A model generated the notes under the pieces. That model did no database searches. It saw only the letters and a list, made by a program, of their open reading frames with translations, and was not told the DNA's origin. From positions 26,031 to 46,707 of the forward strand of contig DOMJ01000036.1 of NCBI GenBank assembly GCA_003509895.1: a stretch of DNA of 20,677 nt, written 5' to 3'. Below are positions 1 through 5,161 of the stretch, piece by piece; within the stretch, counting starts at the first letter, position 1; every line of letters begins with the position of its first letter. This DNA comes from Candidatus Uhrbacteria bacterium (GTDB lineage Bacteria > Patescibacteriota > Patescibacteriia > UBA9934 > UBA11717). The translations under genes were made by a program, and so were the position numbers.

Positions 1-66
1 TATAGTGGCTTATTATGCGAGCCTTCCAAGCTTGAGATGAGGGTTCGATTCCCTCTACCCGCTCCA
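1..66 (+). tRNA. tRNA-Gly(UCC), 5' end outside window
   Basis: The anticodon stem CGAGC/GCTTG closes the loop CTTCCAA with anticodon TCC, which reads glycine GGA codons. The T arm is GAGGG, loop TTCGATT, CCCTC. The 3' acceptor strand TACCCGC is followed by discriminator T and an encoded CCA (64-66). About ten bases of the 5' acceptor strand and D-arm start lie before the window. Confidence 0.9.
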
Positions 67-67
67 A

Positions 68-104
68 GAAAATGCGATCGTCTCCGGGCGGTCGTATTTT
101 CTTT
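68..104 (+). terminator. Intrinsic terminator of tRNA-Gly
   Basis: The 13-nt arms GAAAATGCGATCG and CGGTCGTATTTTC pair with G-T wobbles around an 8-nt loop. A short T run follows. It starts two bases after the tRNA CCA. Confidence 0.75.
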
Positions 105-186
105 GATGGTTTAGGAAGGGAATCGAACATATACTGGTAGTAGACGGAGAGTGACCTGAAAACGGAGGTTACCAAGAATAAGAATG

Positions 187-225
187 GCAAAAACTAACAC
201 GCCCCCTCACAAAGTGAGAGAGCGT
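187..225 (-). terminator. Intrinsic terminator ending the GC-rich minus-strand unit
   Basis: On the minus strand ACGCTCTCTCAC pairs over 12 bp with GTGAGGGGGCGT around a TTT loop, followed by GTTAGTTTTT. The T-G wobbles exist only on the minus strand; on the plus strand they become A-C mismatches. It lies about 60 nt after the stop of the last gene of the unit (284-850). Confidence 0.8.
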
Positions 226-283
226 GACGTTGGGATTTTGGCTCAACCCGAGAACCGGGGAGCTGGGGAGCGCGATCGTCTTC

Positions 284-850
284 TTACAGCAGGTCCAAGA
301 GAAACCGCCGGAAGGCATCCGCGTCCAGGGGGTTTGCGTCCGGAGCGCCGCGCTGCCGGAGCTCGCTCAAGAGCAGATCCTCATTGCGGCGGATCTCCTC
401 GGCAACGTCTTCGAGCCGCCTTGAGGACGGGAGGACGTCGCGGATCCACCACAGCAGATCATTCTCCCCGATGGGGCAGACCTCAAAGCGGTCTCGCCAC
501 CGGTCCCGCTGGATCAACCGCGACGCGTCGCAAAAGCTCCACGTGATCGCCAGGTTGCCGATCCAGACCGTCTCGCTGCCGCCGGAGCGCTTGGCGAAGG
601 AACGGTGCACCGTGTACGCTGGCACTCCTTGCTCAACGAACGCGAGCAGTTTAGGATCCTTGCGGACCATCCGCGGTGCCTTCTGCAGCCACACCTCCAG
701 ATCAATCTCCGTGGGGACACAGCTTCCGTCACACGGCTCCACACGGGCAGACACCCACCCTTCCGACCGGGACAGGAGCACGTGCTTGCCGTTGATGCAG
801 ACGTACAGATCCACCGCATCGTAACAGTCAGAAAGTCCGAACAGGCGCAT
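284..850 (-). CDS. Hypothetical protein, 188 aa, last gene of the GC-rich unit
   Basis: I do not recognise this protein. The start is taken as the ATG at 850 (MRLFGLSDC) because GGAGG stands just upstream; an ATG four codons earlier overlaps that ribosome site. The protein has no membrane segment or signal peptide. It is rich in Trp and Cys in its first two thirds (for example the WIGNLAITWSFCD stretch) and ends in a charged, probably helical region with several Arg and Leu (DVAEEIRRNEDLLLSEL). Codon use is GC-rich like the other genes of this unit and unlike genes after 5500. A two-hairpin leader (876-935) precedes it and the unit's terminator follows. Function unknown. Confidence 0.75.
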   Translation of the reverse strand: MRLFGLSDCYDAVDLYVCINGKHVLLSRSEGWVSARVEPCDGSCVPTEIDLEVWLQKAPRMVRKDPKLLAFVEQGVPAYTVHRSFAKRSGGSETVWIGNLAITWSFCDASRLIQRDRWRDRFEVCPIGENDLLWWIRDVLPSSRRLEDVAEEIRRNEDLLLSELRQRGAPDANPLDADAFRRFLLDLL

Positions 851-1076
851 GGTGACCTCCAAGAGTTGTAGACTCCATACAATCCTCGTGCAACAAGGAC
901 TCTATGCAGTGCCCGAGAATCAGTTGACCTCAGGCAAGGGGGCGCGTGACCGCCCGGAGCGATGGCTTACCCCGTTCTGGACGGGACCCGATTGCGTGGC
1001 TCAAACGCAAGGGGTCTGCTCGCGAGGGCGAGGGGTGGAACAGCCTTTGCCGCGTGTTCCGATCGCGGGCTGGGGT
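851..1076 (-). promoter_or_regulatory. Structured leader (copy D) of the 188-aa gene
   Basis: Read on the minus strand, this gap holds at least four hairpins. At 1016-985 GACCC and TTGCGT pair with ACGCAA and GGGTC; at 985-971 CCCGT pairs with ACGGG. Then comes the conserved pair. Hairpin 1 (935-911) has GCCTGAG pairing with CTCGGGC. Hairpin 2 (906-876) has CATAGAGTCCTTG pairing with CGAGGATTGTATG, with one mismatch. The ribosome site GGAGG and ATG follow about 15-25 nt later. No T run follows either hairpin, so they do not look like terminators. The same fold precedes the genes at 2840, 1346 and 3064. Confidence 0.65.
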
Positions 1077-1346
1077 TTACGTTCTGCGTCGGATCACCCG
1101 CCGCCCTCCTGTTGCCGCTACGTCGCTGTGCCGCTCTCCTCGGCGCAGCTCATCGGCGCGGTCAAACACGGACCGGCGAACGGGGGTCGTCTCGGACTCG
1201 GCCAGCTCCTTGGCCCGCACCGGCAAGTTGGTCTCAACGCGCAGCGTGAGGCCATCTACCGTAATGCGGACATAGAGCTTGCCGCAGGTGAAGCTCAGAC
1301 CCTTGCCATCACGAAGACCTATCTCAACCACATGAAGCTTGTTCAT
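1077..1346 (-). CDS. Hypothetical protein, 89 aa
   Basis: No family recognised. The ATG at 1346 has a good Shine-Dalgarno (GGGAGGTG) five bases upstream, which supports this start. The N-terminal half (about residues 1-45) alternates hydrophobic and charged residues as in a small beta-rich domain (KLYVRITVDGLTLRVE). The C-terminal half is strongly basic, ending in GRRVIRRRT, and might bind nucleic acid; that is inference from charge only. It is preceded by leader copy A, which is identical over 76 bp to the leader of the 128-aa gene at 2454-2840. Confidence 0.68.
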   Translation of the reverse strand: MNKLHVVEIGLRDGKGLSFTCGKLYVRITVDGLTLRVETNLPVRAKELAESETTPVRRSVFDRADELRRGERHSDVAATGGRRVIRRRT

Positions 1347-1373
1347 CGCACACCTCCCAATCTTGTTGCGTAC

Positions 1374-1449
1374 ATTGATTAACTCTCAGAATCCTTTTCT
1401 GCCTAGAACTCTGTAGAGTGCCCGAGAAGTGAATCTTCTCAGGCCTCGT
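1374..1449 (-). repeat. Two-hairpin leader, copy A (76 bp identical to copy B)
   Basis: All 76 bases recur without change at 2861-2936. On the minus strand hairpin 1 (1444-1420) pairs GCCTGAGAAG with CTTCTCGGGC around ATTCA. Hairpin 2 (1419-1382) pairs ACTCT with AGAGT outside and AGAGTTCT with AGGATTCT inside. It lies about 30 nt before the ATG of the 89-aa gene. The T-G wobble in hairpin 1 is possible only on the minus strand. Confidence 0.85.
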
Positions 1450-1470
1450 CGTTGGTTCCTCTCCTCAAAG

Positions 1471-1824
1471 TCAGTTCTCGAGAAGAGCTCGCAGTGTGGC
1501 CGCGAGATCTCGCTCCTTCTTCTGGGCGAGTCTGTAGCCCTCCTCAAAGATGGTGGCGAGCAGATCGGAGACCACGGGGGTCTCACCGAGAGCGTCCAGG
1601 GCGAGAAGGGCCTCGAAGGTGGCGTTCACTTCGCCGCCTGCAACGAGGTTCTCCCACTTCTCCGGAACCTCAAACCAGTTGAGGATTTCCACCTGAACGC
1701 CACTGGCATGCCAGTTGATGAACGCCTCATGACTCTCGGCATCATCGCCACTGGCGATGATGGTGCTAGGTCCGCTGACACGGTCATCGTAAACTTCCTT
1801 GAAACGAACAAATACACGCTTCAT
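1471..1824 (-). CDS. Hypothetical protein, 117 aa
   Basis: I do not recognise the family. The ATG at 1824 (MKRVFVRF) is preferred over one five codons upstream because GGAAGG lies seven bases before it and nothing suitable lies before the earlier ATG. The protein is acidic, with a predicted alpha/beta N-terminal part (residues 1-60, including a SGDDAESHEAFINWHASG segment) and a helical Leu/Ala-rich C-terminal half (residues 70-117). There is no signal peptide or membrane segment. It follows a three-hairpin leader (1989-1881). The GC-rich codon use matches its neighbours. Confidence 0.75.
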   Translation of the reverse strand: MKRVFVRFKEVYDDRVSGPSTIIASGDDAESHEAFINWHASGVQVEILNWFEVPEKWENLVAGGEVNATFEALLALDALGETPVVSDLLATIFEEGYRLAQKKERDLAATLRALLEN

Positions 1825-1880
1825 GTTCTTGCCTTCCATCAGGGTGCGTTTGAATCACGCAAAGTCGCGGATCATCCTTA

Positions 1881-1989
1881 CCCCTACCAGAATTTCTGAA
1901 GAATCAGCTACTCTGGTAGGGGCGCAAGCGAGAAAGTATTCTCAATCGCTTGCGCCGAGTTGTGACCGATCATTTTACGCGGATCGGTC
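1881..1989 (-). promoter_or_regulatory. Three-hairpin leader of the 117-aa gene, unrelated in sequence to copies A-D
   Basis: In minus-strand order: GACCGATC pairs with GATCGGTC (1989-1964); GGCGCAAGCGA pairs over 11 bp with TCGCTTGCGCC (1956-1921); CCCCTACCAGA pairs with TCTGGTAGGGG (1922-1881) and encloses a small CTGA/TCAG hairpin. The last two stems abut directly, the same layout as hairpins 1 and 2 of copies A-D. No T run follows. Confidence 0.6.
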
Positions 1990-2004
1990 GTACGCGTGGG
2001 CTGG

Positions 2005-2457
2005 CTACGGCTCGCTGCCGAGCAGACGCTCCAGCACATTGCCCCAGTTTTTTCCGTCCTCGCACACAGGTGCGTGCATAATGAGGACGACGGCGCCATT
2101 CACCACCAGCTTCCGGTCTCCCAGAAACCAGTCAACCGCGGCGCTCATCGGGTGGTTGTGGTGGTTGGTGTCGGTGGCGACTGCAATCTTGCCGACCAAT
2201 CCTGCCAGAGACAGCAGGAGCGGAAAGCCGATTGCAATCTCCCTTCCGATGTGCGCGGTGCGCGCCTCCGGCCCGAGTGTGGTCGCTTCGGCCGGCATGA
2301 GCAGGTCGAGAAGGGCGATGTCGAATCCGCCCACCTTGGCGAGCTTACGCGCCTCACCGTACTCGCTCACCGCAATCACATCATGTCCGAGTGCTTCGAG
2401 CTGCTTTTTGCCAGCCCGACGGCGGCGGACACTGTCGTCGACGAGTAGGATCTTCAT
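2005..2457 (-). CDS. Stand-alone receiver-like (REC) protein, 150 aa
   Basis: The N-terminus KILLVDDS gives the acidic pair D7-D8. The stretch DIALLDLLMP supplies a canonical phospho-acceptor position at D51, and Thr near 95-97 could be the switch residue. The usual conserved Lys before a Pro near residue 105-130 is not evident. There is no DNA-binding or enzymatic output domain. A DTNHHNHP motif (96-103) and the following MSAAVDWFLGD segment resemble a receiver-like family I recall from Patescibacteria; this is from memory. Its start codon overlaps the stop of the preceding gene as ATGA (2457-2454), so the two are probably translationally coupled. No histidine kinase is visible in the window. 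Confidence 0.82.
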   Translation of the reverse strand: MKILLVDDSVRRRRAGKKQLEALGHDVIAVSEYGEARKLAKVGGFDIALLDLLMPAEATTLGPEARTAHIGREIAIGFPLLLSLAGLVGKIAVATDTNHHNHPMSAAVDWFLGDRKLVVNGAVVLIMHAPVCEDGKNWGNVLERLLGSEP

Positions 2458-2840
2458 CGGTCGTTCTCCTTGCCCATCTCCTTGATGGTGTTCATGAGAG
2501 TGGTCATCAGGTTCTCCTCGCCCGTGGCCTCGACGAACGGTCCAGCCTTCACACGCTCCGGGAAGCGCGCCGCGAACGCCAATGCCTCTTCCTTCGAGGC
2601 GCAGAACTCGGAGCTGTAGAGGTAACCGAGGAACACGATCGTGTTCTTGGTCTCCTTGAGGAGGCGGAGTGTCGTTTCGACCTTGTTGGTCACGGCGATG
2701 TCGGCCTCGTTCCCCTGATCGTCAACCAGTTGGTCAGCGAGCACACTACCCGCTGACTTTGCAATCAGGCTAATCGCCATGGCGACGGGGTTGGATTTGT
2801 TCTGGGTTTCGAACTGAACGAACACGGTGGGCTGTGCCAT
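2454..2840 (-). CDS. Hypothetical protein, 128 aa, coupled to the REC-like gene
   Basis: The start is the ATG at 2840 (MAQPTVFVQFE), with AAAGGAG upstream and leader copy B ending 20 nt before it. The order of predicted strands and amphipathic helices (ADIAV, then a charged helix, then NTIVFLGYLYSS, then EALAFAARF, then VKAGPFVEAT, then a C-terminal helix) resembles a degenerate receiver or Rossmann-like fold. That is inference: no acidic pocket is conserved. Its stop overlaps the REC gene start by four bases, suggesting the two products work together in fixed ratio. No membrane segment. Confidence 0.8.
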   Translation of the reverse strand: MAQPTVFVQFETQNKSNPVAMAISLIAKSAGSVLADQLVDDQGNEADIAVTNKVETTLRLLKETKNTIVFLGYLYSSEFCASKEEALAFAARFPERVKAGPFVEATGEENLMTTLMNTIKEMGKENDR

Positions 2841-2860
2841 CGAATTCTCCTTTGTCTGAA

Positions 2861-2936
2861 ATTGATTAACTCTCAGAATCCTTTTCTGCCTAGAACTCTG
2901 TAGAGTGCCCGAGAAGTGAATCTTCTCAGGCCTCGT
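2861..2936 (-). repeat. Two-hairpin leader, copy B (identical to copy A)
   Basis: Identical over 76 bp to 1374-1449. Hairpin 1 occupies 2931-2907 and hairpin 2 follows directly. It sits just upstream of the Shine-Dalgarno of the 128-aa gene. Perfect identity between non-coding copies 1.5 kb apart suggests recent duplication, gene conversion or strong constraint. Confidence 0.85.
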
Positions 2937-2947
2937 ACGTATACCTC

Positions 2948-3064
2948 CTACTGGCAGCCGCGACGTATTGCTGTTCGCCTCTCTTGTGACCATTTTGTGC
3001 TGGTGAGAGCATATGGTCGTGAGGCGCCAGAAGTGCCGTCAATACCGCCTGGGGTATGTGACAC
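2948..3064 (-). CDS. Possible small protein, 38 aa (GTG start)
   Basis: A GTG at 3064 stands seven bases after GGAGG and directly after leader copy C. The frame runs 38 codons to TAG at 2950-2948. The peptide (VSHTPGGIDGTSGASRPYAL at its start) is Gly/Ser/Thr-rich first and basic at the end (ERRTAIRRGCQ). A longer in-frame ATG upstream would read through the leader and is unlikely. The case rests on the ribosome site and leader; the protein resembles nothing I know. Confidence 0.5.
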   Translation of the reverse strand: MSHTPGGIDGTSGASRPYALTSTKWSQERRTAIRRGCQ

Positions 3065-3075
3065 TTCCTTTCCTC

Positions 3076-3136
3076 CATAGAACCTTCGTTTTGCAAAGAC
3101 TCTATGCAGGGCCCAAGAAGCGATTCTCCTCAGGCC
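3076..3136 (-). promoter_or_regulatory. Two-hairpin leader, copy C
   Basis: Hairpin 1 (3136-3110, minus strand) pairs GGCCTGAGGAG with CTTCTTGGGCC over 11 bp. Hairpin 2 (3106-3076) pairs CATAGAGTCTTTG with CGAAGGTTCTATG over 13 bp without mismatch. Relative to copies A and D many stem bases differ but pairing is kept. Hairpin 2 is exactly 31 nt, as in copy D. The ribosome site GGAGG begins at its 3' foot. Confidence 0.7.
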
Positions 3137-3152
3137 ACGGAAGCACTTCCTC

Positions 3153-3311
3153 TCAGTAGAGGCTTGGGTTTTCTCGGATGTCCCGCTGAAGCTGAACGGT
3201 GGCGGACACCACGCCGGGAACCTCCTCCTGTCCAAACCGCGCGCGAACGCGGTCGAGCATTTGAGGTATGGTTCCCTGCGCCACGACCAGGTAAACCTGA
3301 TCGGGGAACAT
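3153..3311 (-). CDS. Possible small protein, 52 aa
   Basis: The ATG at 3311 lies ten bases after the stop of the 40-aa gene (3321), so it could be translated by coupling; its own Shine-Dalgarno is weak. The frame begins MFPDQVYLVVAQGTIPQMLD, continues with an amphipathic RVRARFGQEEVPGVV segment and ends RENPSLY. The hydrophobic pattern looks protein-like and has a plausible alpha/beta arrangement. No known family. Confidence 0.55.
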   Translation of the reverse strand: MFPDQVYLVVAQGTIPQMLDRVRARFGQEEVPGVVSATVQLQRDIRENPSLY

Positions 3312-3320
3312 GCGCCGGAG

Positions 3321-3443
3321 TCACTTCAGGTACCGCGGGGTGCCGACCTCGAACGTCTTGTCCAGCTTCTTGATCCTTCTCCCGGAGGAGGGGATCTCGG
3401 GCTCAGATCGACGCCAGCTACTGAACAATGTGTATCGACGCAT
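3321..3443 (-). CDS. Possible small basic protein, 40 aa
   Basis: The ATG at 3443 has GAGGAGG four to five bases upstream, one of the strongest ribosome sites in the window. The peptide starts MRRYTLFSSWRRSEPEIPSS and ends KKLDKTFEVGTPRYLK; it is rich in Arg and Lys. The long leader 3486-3547 precedes it. Two other reading frames are open here because of GC content, but only this one has the ribosome site. Function unknown. Confidence 0.6.
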   Translation of the reverse strand: MRRYTLFSSWRRSEPEIPSSGRRIKKLDKTFEVGTPRYLK

Positions 3444-3485
3444 GGAACCTCCTCGTTCTCCTCCGAGAACAGTAAGTGAGTTGTA

Positions 3486-3657
3486 TCTTCCACAAAAACG
3501 CCATACAGGATCGCGTCTTTGTGGAAGACCCGAGCAGTGCCCAGGTCCACGTTGTGCAGGAATTTTCAATCAAGATGGGACCTGCAGCCCGGGGGTTTTG
3601 CCTGGCTAGGGCAGGGTGTTGTAGGCACCCTTTTGCGCTTACGTTGCCCATAAGCGC
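3486..3657 (-). promoter_or_regulatory. Structured leader (copy E, divergent) of the 40-aa gene
   Basis: In minus-strand order: GCGCTTA pairs with TAAGCGC (3657-3635); GGGTG pairs with CACCC (3630-3614); hairpin 1 (3547-3527) pairs GACCTGGG with CTCGGGTC and keeps the CTCGGG of copies A, B and D; hairpin 2 (3528-3486) pairs TCTTCCACAAA with TTTGTGGAAGA, extended inward by ACGC/GCGT. A further small GTTCTC/GAGAAC hairpin comes just before the ribosome site. Confidence 0.55.
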
Positions 3658-3664
3658 GCGAGGA

Positions 3665-3820
3665 CTACGGATGCGCGCGGCGGCGAATCACGACCATGGG
3701 TCGCTTCGCCTGCAGCTCGCGCTCGGCCCGTTCCTGGGCCTCGCGCTTGAGCTGCTCCGGGCTGGTGGTAAACCAGACCGGGCCGTGACGCACCACACCG
3801 TAGCTGGGGGTGATGGCCAT
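3665..3820 (-). CDS. Small protein, 51 aa, first clear gene of the unit
   Basis: The ATG at 3820 (MAITPSYGVVRHGPVWF) is preceded by GGAGGAGGAGCG, a very strong Shine-Dalgarno. Residues 18-40 are a charged, probably helical stretch (SPEQLKREAQERAERELQAK), followed by PMVVIRRRAHP. The basic tail recurs in several products of this unit. It is the first protein read after the ~1.1 kb structured RNA region. No known family. Confidence 0.65.
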   Translation of the reverse strand: MAITPSYGVVRHGPVWFTTSPEQLKREAQERAERELQAKRPMVVIRRRAHP

Positions 3821-3859
3821 CGCTCCTCCTCCACGAACAGCTCGAGTTACTCAAGCAGT

Positions 3860-4962
3860 TTGTGGAGCGTCCGAGCAAGCAGAATTGCAAGCTCGGGCGC
3901 GGAGATAAGGTGGGAATAAGTAACGCAAGTGCTTACTCCCGCGGCTGGTTGCCTTCTCAGGCTGTGCGAGACGGTTGCGACCGCCAACCAGTCTTTGACC
4001 CTTCCGTGTGTTTTCCCGCCCCTCTGAGCGGAAAACCCGATGGAATTCGGTCGGCTGATGGGTGTCAGCCTTAGGAGTATGCAAGTTCTCAACTTCAGAA
4101 TCCTGGCTGGCCGGCCTGGGACTCCTGGTTGAGCGGACGGAATGGGGGGCGCCCAAACCATCCGCCTTTTTATCCGGATCATCGCCGTGCAGATGACTGA
4201 CACGAACGATTCACCGGTTAGGCCCTTCCTTGCATACAACCTGATCGCCATTGCCCCAGCAAACCAACCCGGTGGTTGATTGGTCGCGCCACTCGGGCGC
4301 GATGCCGGTAACAAAATGGTTGCGATCAGTTGAGGGCGTAGCCCAAACCATTGCTGTACAAACGCGGATTGGAGAATCCACTGTCTGCACTCACTCTTGC
4401 AGGGTTCCAACCCGCAAGCACCTATCAACTCCAGTACCGATCCTGGAGGGGTCTCCCGACCCAACGTGGATACGTCATGATAGGCGTGGCGCTATGAATG
4501 CTTTCGCATCCCCATGGTGTTACCGCCATGAGTTTCCTCCTGTTACCAGGAGTTATCTTTGACCCGATGGTCTGGGTGTGCCAAACACCCACTCTGTTTT
4601 GCCGTCCCACCGGCAACAGAGTTCTTGTGCGGATTGGACAGGTTGCGTCCTCTGCCGCGGATCTCCCGCTACCAGCTATAGCATGGCGTCTATGTGGTGC
4701 TAGCGAGAGATCCGCGGCGGGGCCGCGTGGCGGGGATCGTTGTCTGAATCAATGTTGTAGACAAAGAATCCGTGCCAAAATCATCCAAAATGCCGTACGT
4801 TGTGGTGCCAGTACAGTAAGAGTTCCCACAAGCATACGAACAGTTCAGTAGAACAATCTAAATCGATCGTCCTTTGTTCTTGCAACGTAGTTGTTACAAG
4901 ACCTGTTTCATTGTTTGTTTGTAAGATGCATGGATCACTGAGGCGTTGTGCTCTATCAGTGA
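3860..4962 (-). ncRNA. Candidate large structured RNA or 5' leader, ~1.1 kb
   Basis: No convincing protein gene is present; open frames here have ill-assorted composition. Hairpins are dense. The longest (4717-4655) has a 17-bp arm, CCGCGGATCTCTCGCTA with TAGCGGGAGATCCGCGG. Others: ACTCTG and TTGCCG nested stems (4590-4622); CTCCTG loop GTAA CAGGAG (4537-4552); ATGC loop GAAA GCAT (4498-4509); GGGTC loop GGGA GACCC (4450-4463); CTTGC and GGGTT nested (4396-4418); TCGCGCC stem (4283-4302); GGCTGA/TCAGCC (4053-4070); GTTTTCC stem (4010-4036); GGGAGTAAG/CTTATTCCC (3940-3912). Four loops are GNRA-type when read on the minus strand, and most asymmetric stems have G-T wobbles only on that strand. 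It does not show the signatures of RNase P RNA, tmRNA or group II domain V. Boundaries are approximate: the 5' end follows the candidate promoter, the 3' end precedes the 51-aa gene. Confidence 0.6.
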
Positions 4963-4969
4963 ACAAAGC

Positions 4970-4998
4970 AGATTAACATGGAAGAGGCATTGTGTCAA
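4970..4998 (-). promoter_or_regulatory. Candidate promoter of the GC-rich minus-strand unit
   Basis: TTGACA (4998-4993) and TAATCT (4975-4970) are separated by exactly 17 bp. The -35 is perfect, the -10 is weak (three of six). It lies between the bidirectional terminator at 5017-5048 and the structured region, and a TCACTGA/TCAGTGA hairpin (4962-4935) would begin at the predicted transcript start. Confidence 0.5.
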
Positions 4999-5016
4999 TC
5001 CATTGTTGCCAGAATT

Positions 5017-5048
5017 AAAATAAACCGCTTAAGTTAGCGGTTTATTTT
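5017..5048. terminator. Bidirectional intrinsic terminator
   Basis: AAAATAAACCGC and GCGGTTTATTTT form a perfect 12-bp stem around TTAAGTTA, with a T run in both directions. On the minus strand it can end transcripts from the TrmB gene. It also insulates the GC-rich unit from the plus-strand ncRNA gene. Confidence 0.85.
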
Positions 5049-5126
5049 GTACGCTTTTGGCGGACAACTTACAGTAAATTTAAGATTCTTTAGTACGTCG
5101 CAGACGAACAAATAGGCCTCTTACGC

Positions 5127-5155
5127 TTGACAAAGCCGCAAAATCGTGGTATAGA
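5127..5155 (+). promoter_or_regulatory. Near-consensus promoter of the plus-strand ncRNA
   Basis: TTGACA (5127-5132) and TATAGA (5150-5155) have a 17-bp spacer. The predicted transcript start is near 5162. Confidence 0.82.
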
Positions 5156-5161
5156 TGGTTT

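Noticed and set aside
106..135. GGGAATCGAAC near 118-128 as an antisense tRNA T-arm remnant
   Set aside because: Only the T-arm-like bases are present, with no acceptor or anticodon arm.
184..824. Plus-strand frames over the 188-aa gene
   Set aside because: They are antisense shadows of a gene with a leader, a ribosome site and GC-rich codon use on the minus strand.
2145..2357. Second small protein inside the REC-like gene
   Set aside because: It is an overlapping frame without a ribosome site and with Arg/Thr/Pro-rich shadow composition.
876..3136. Leader hairpins as a CRISPR array
   Set aside because: Only four copies, spaced irregularly with genes between them, and two of them strongly diverged.
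876..3136. Leader hairpins as intrinsic terminators or a REP/MITE element
   Set aside because: No T run follows the stems, they always precede ribosome sites in one orientation, and no terminal inverted repeats or target duplications are seen.
3847..4464. 205-codon open frame on the minus strand
   Set aside because: It runs through many hairpins, has no ribosome site, and its composition looks random; overlapping frames are also open because stop codons are rare in GC-rich sequence.
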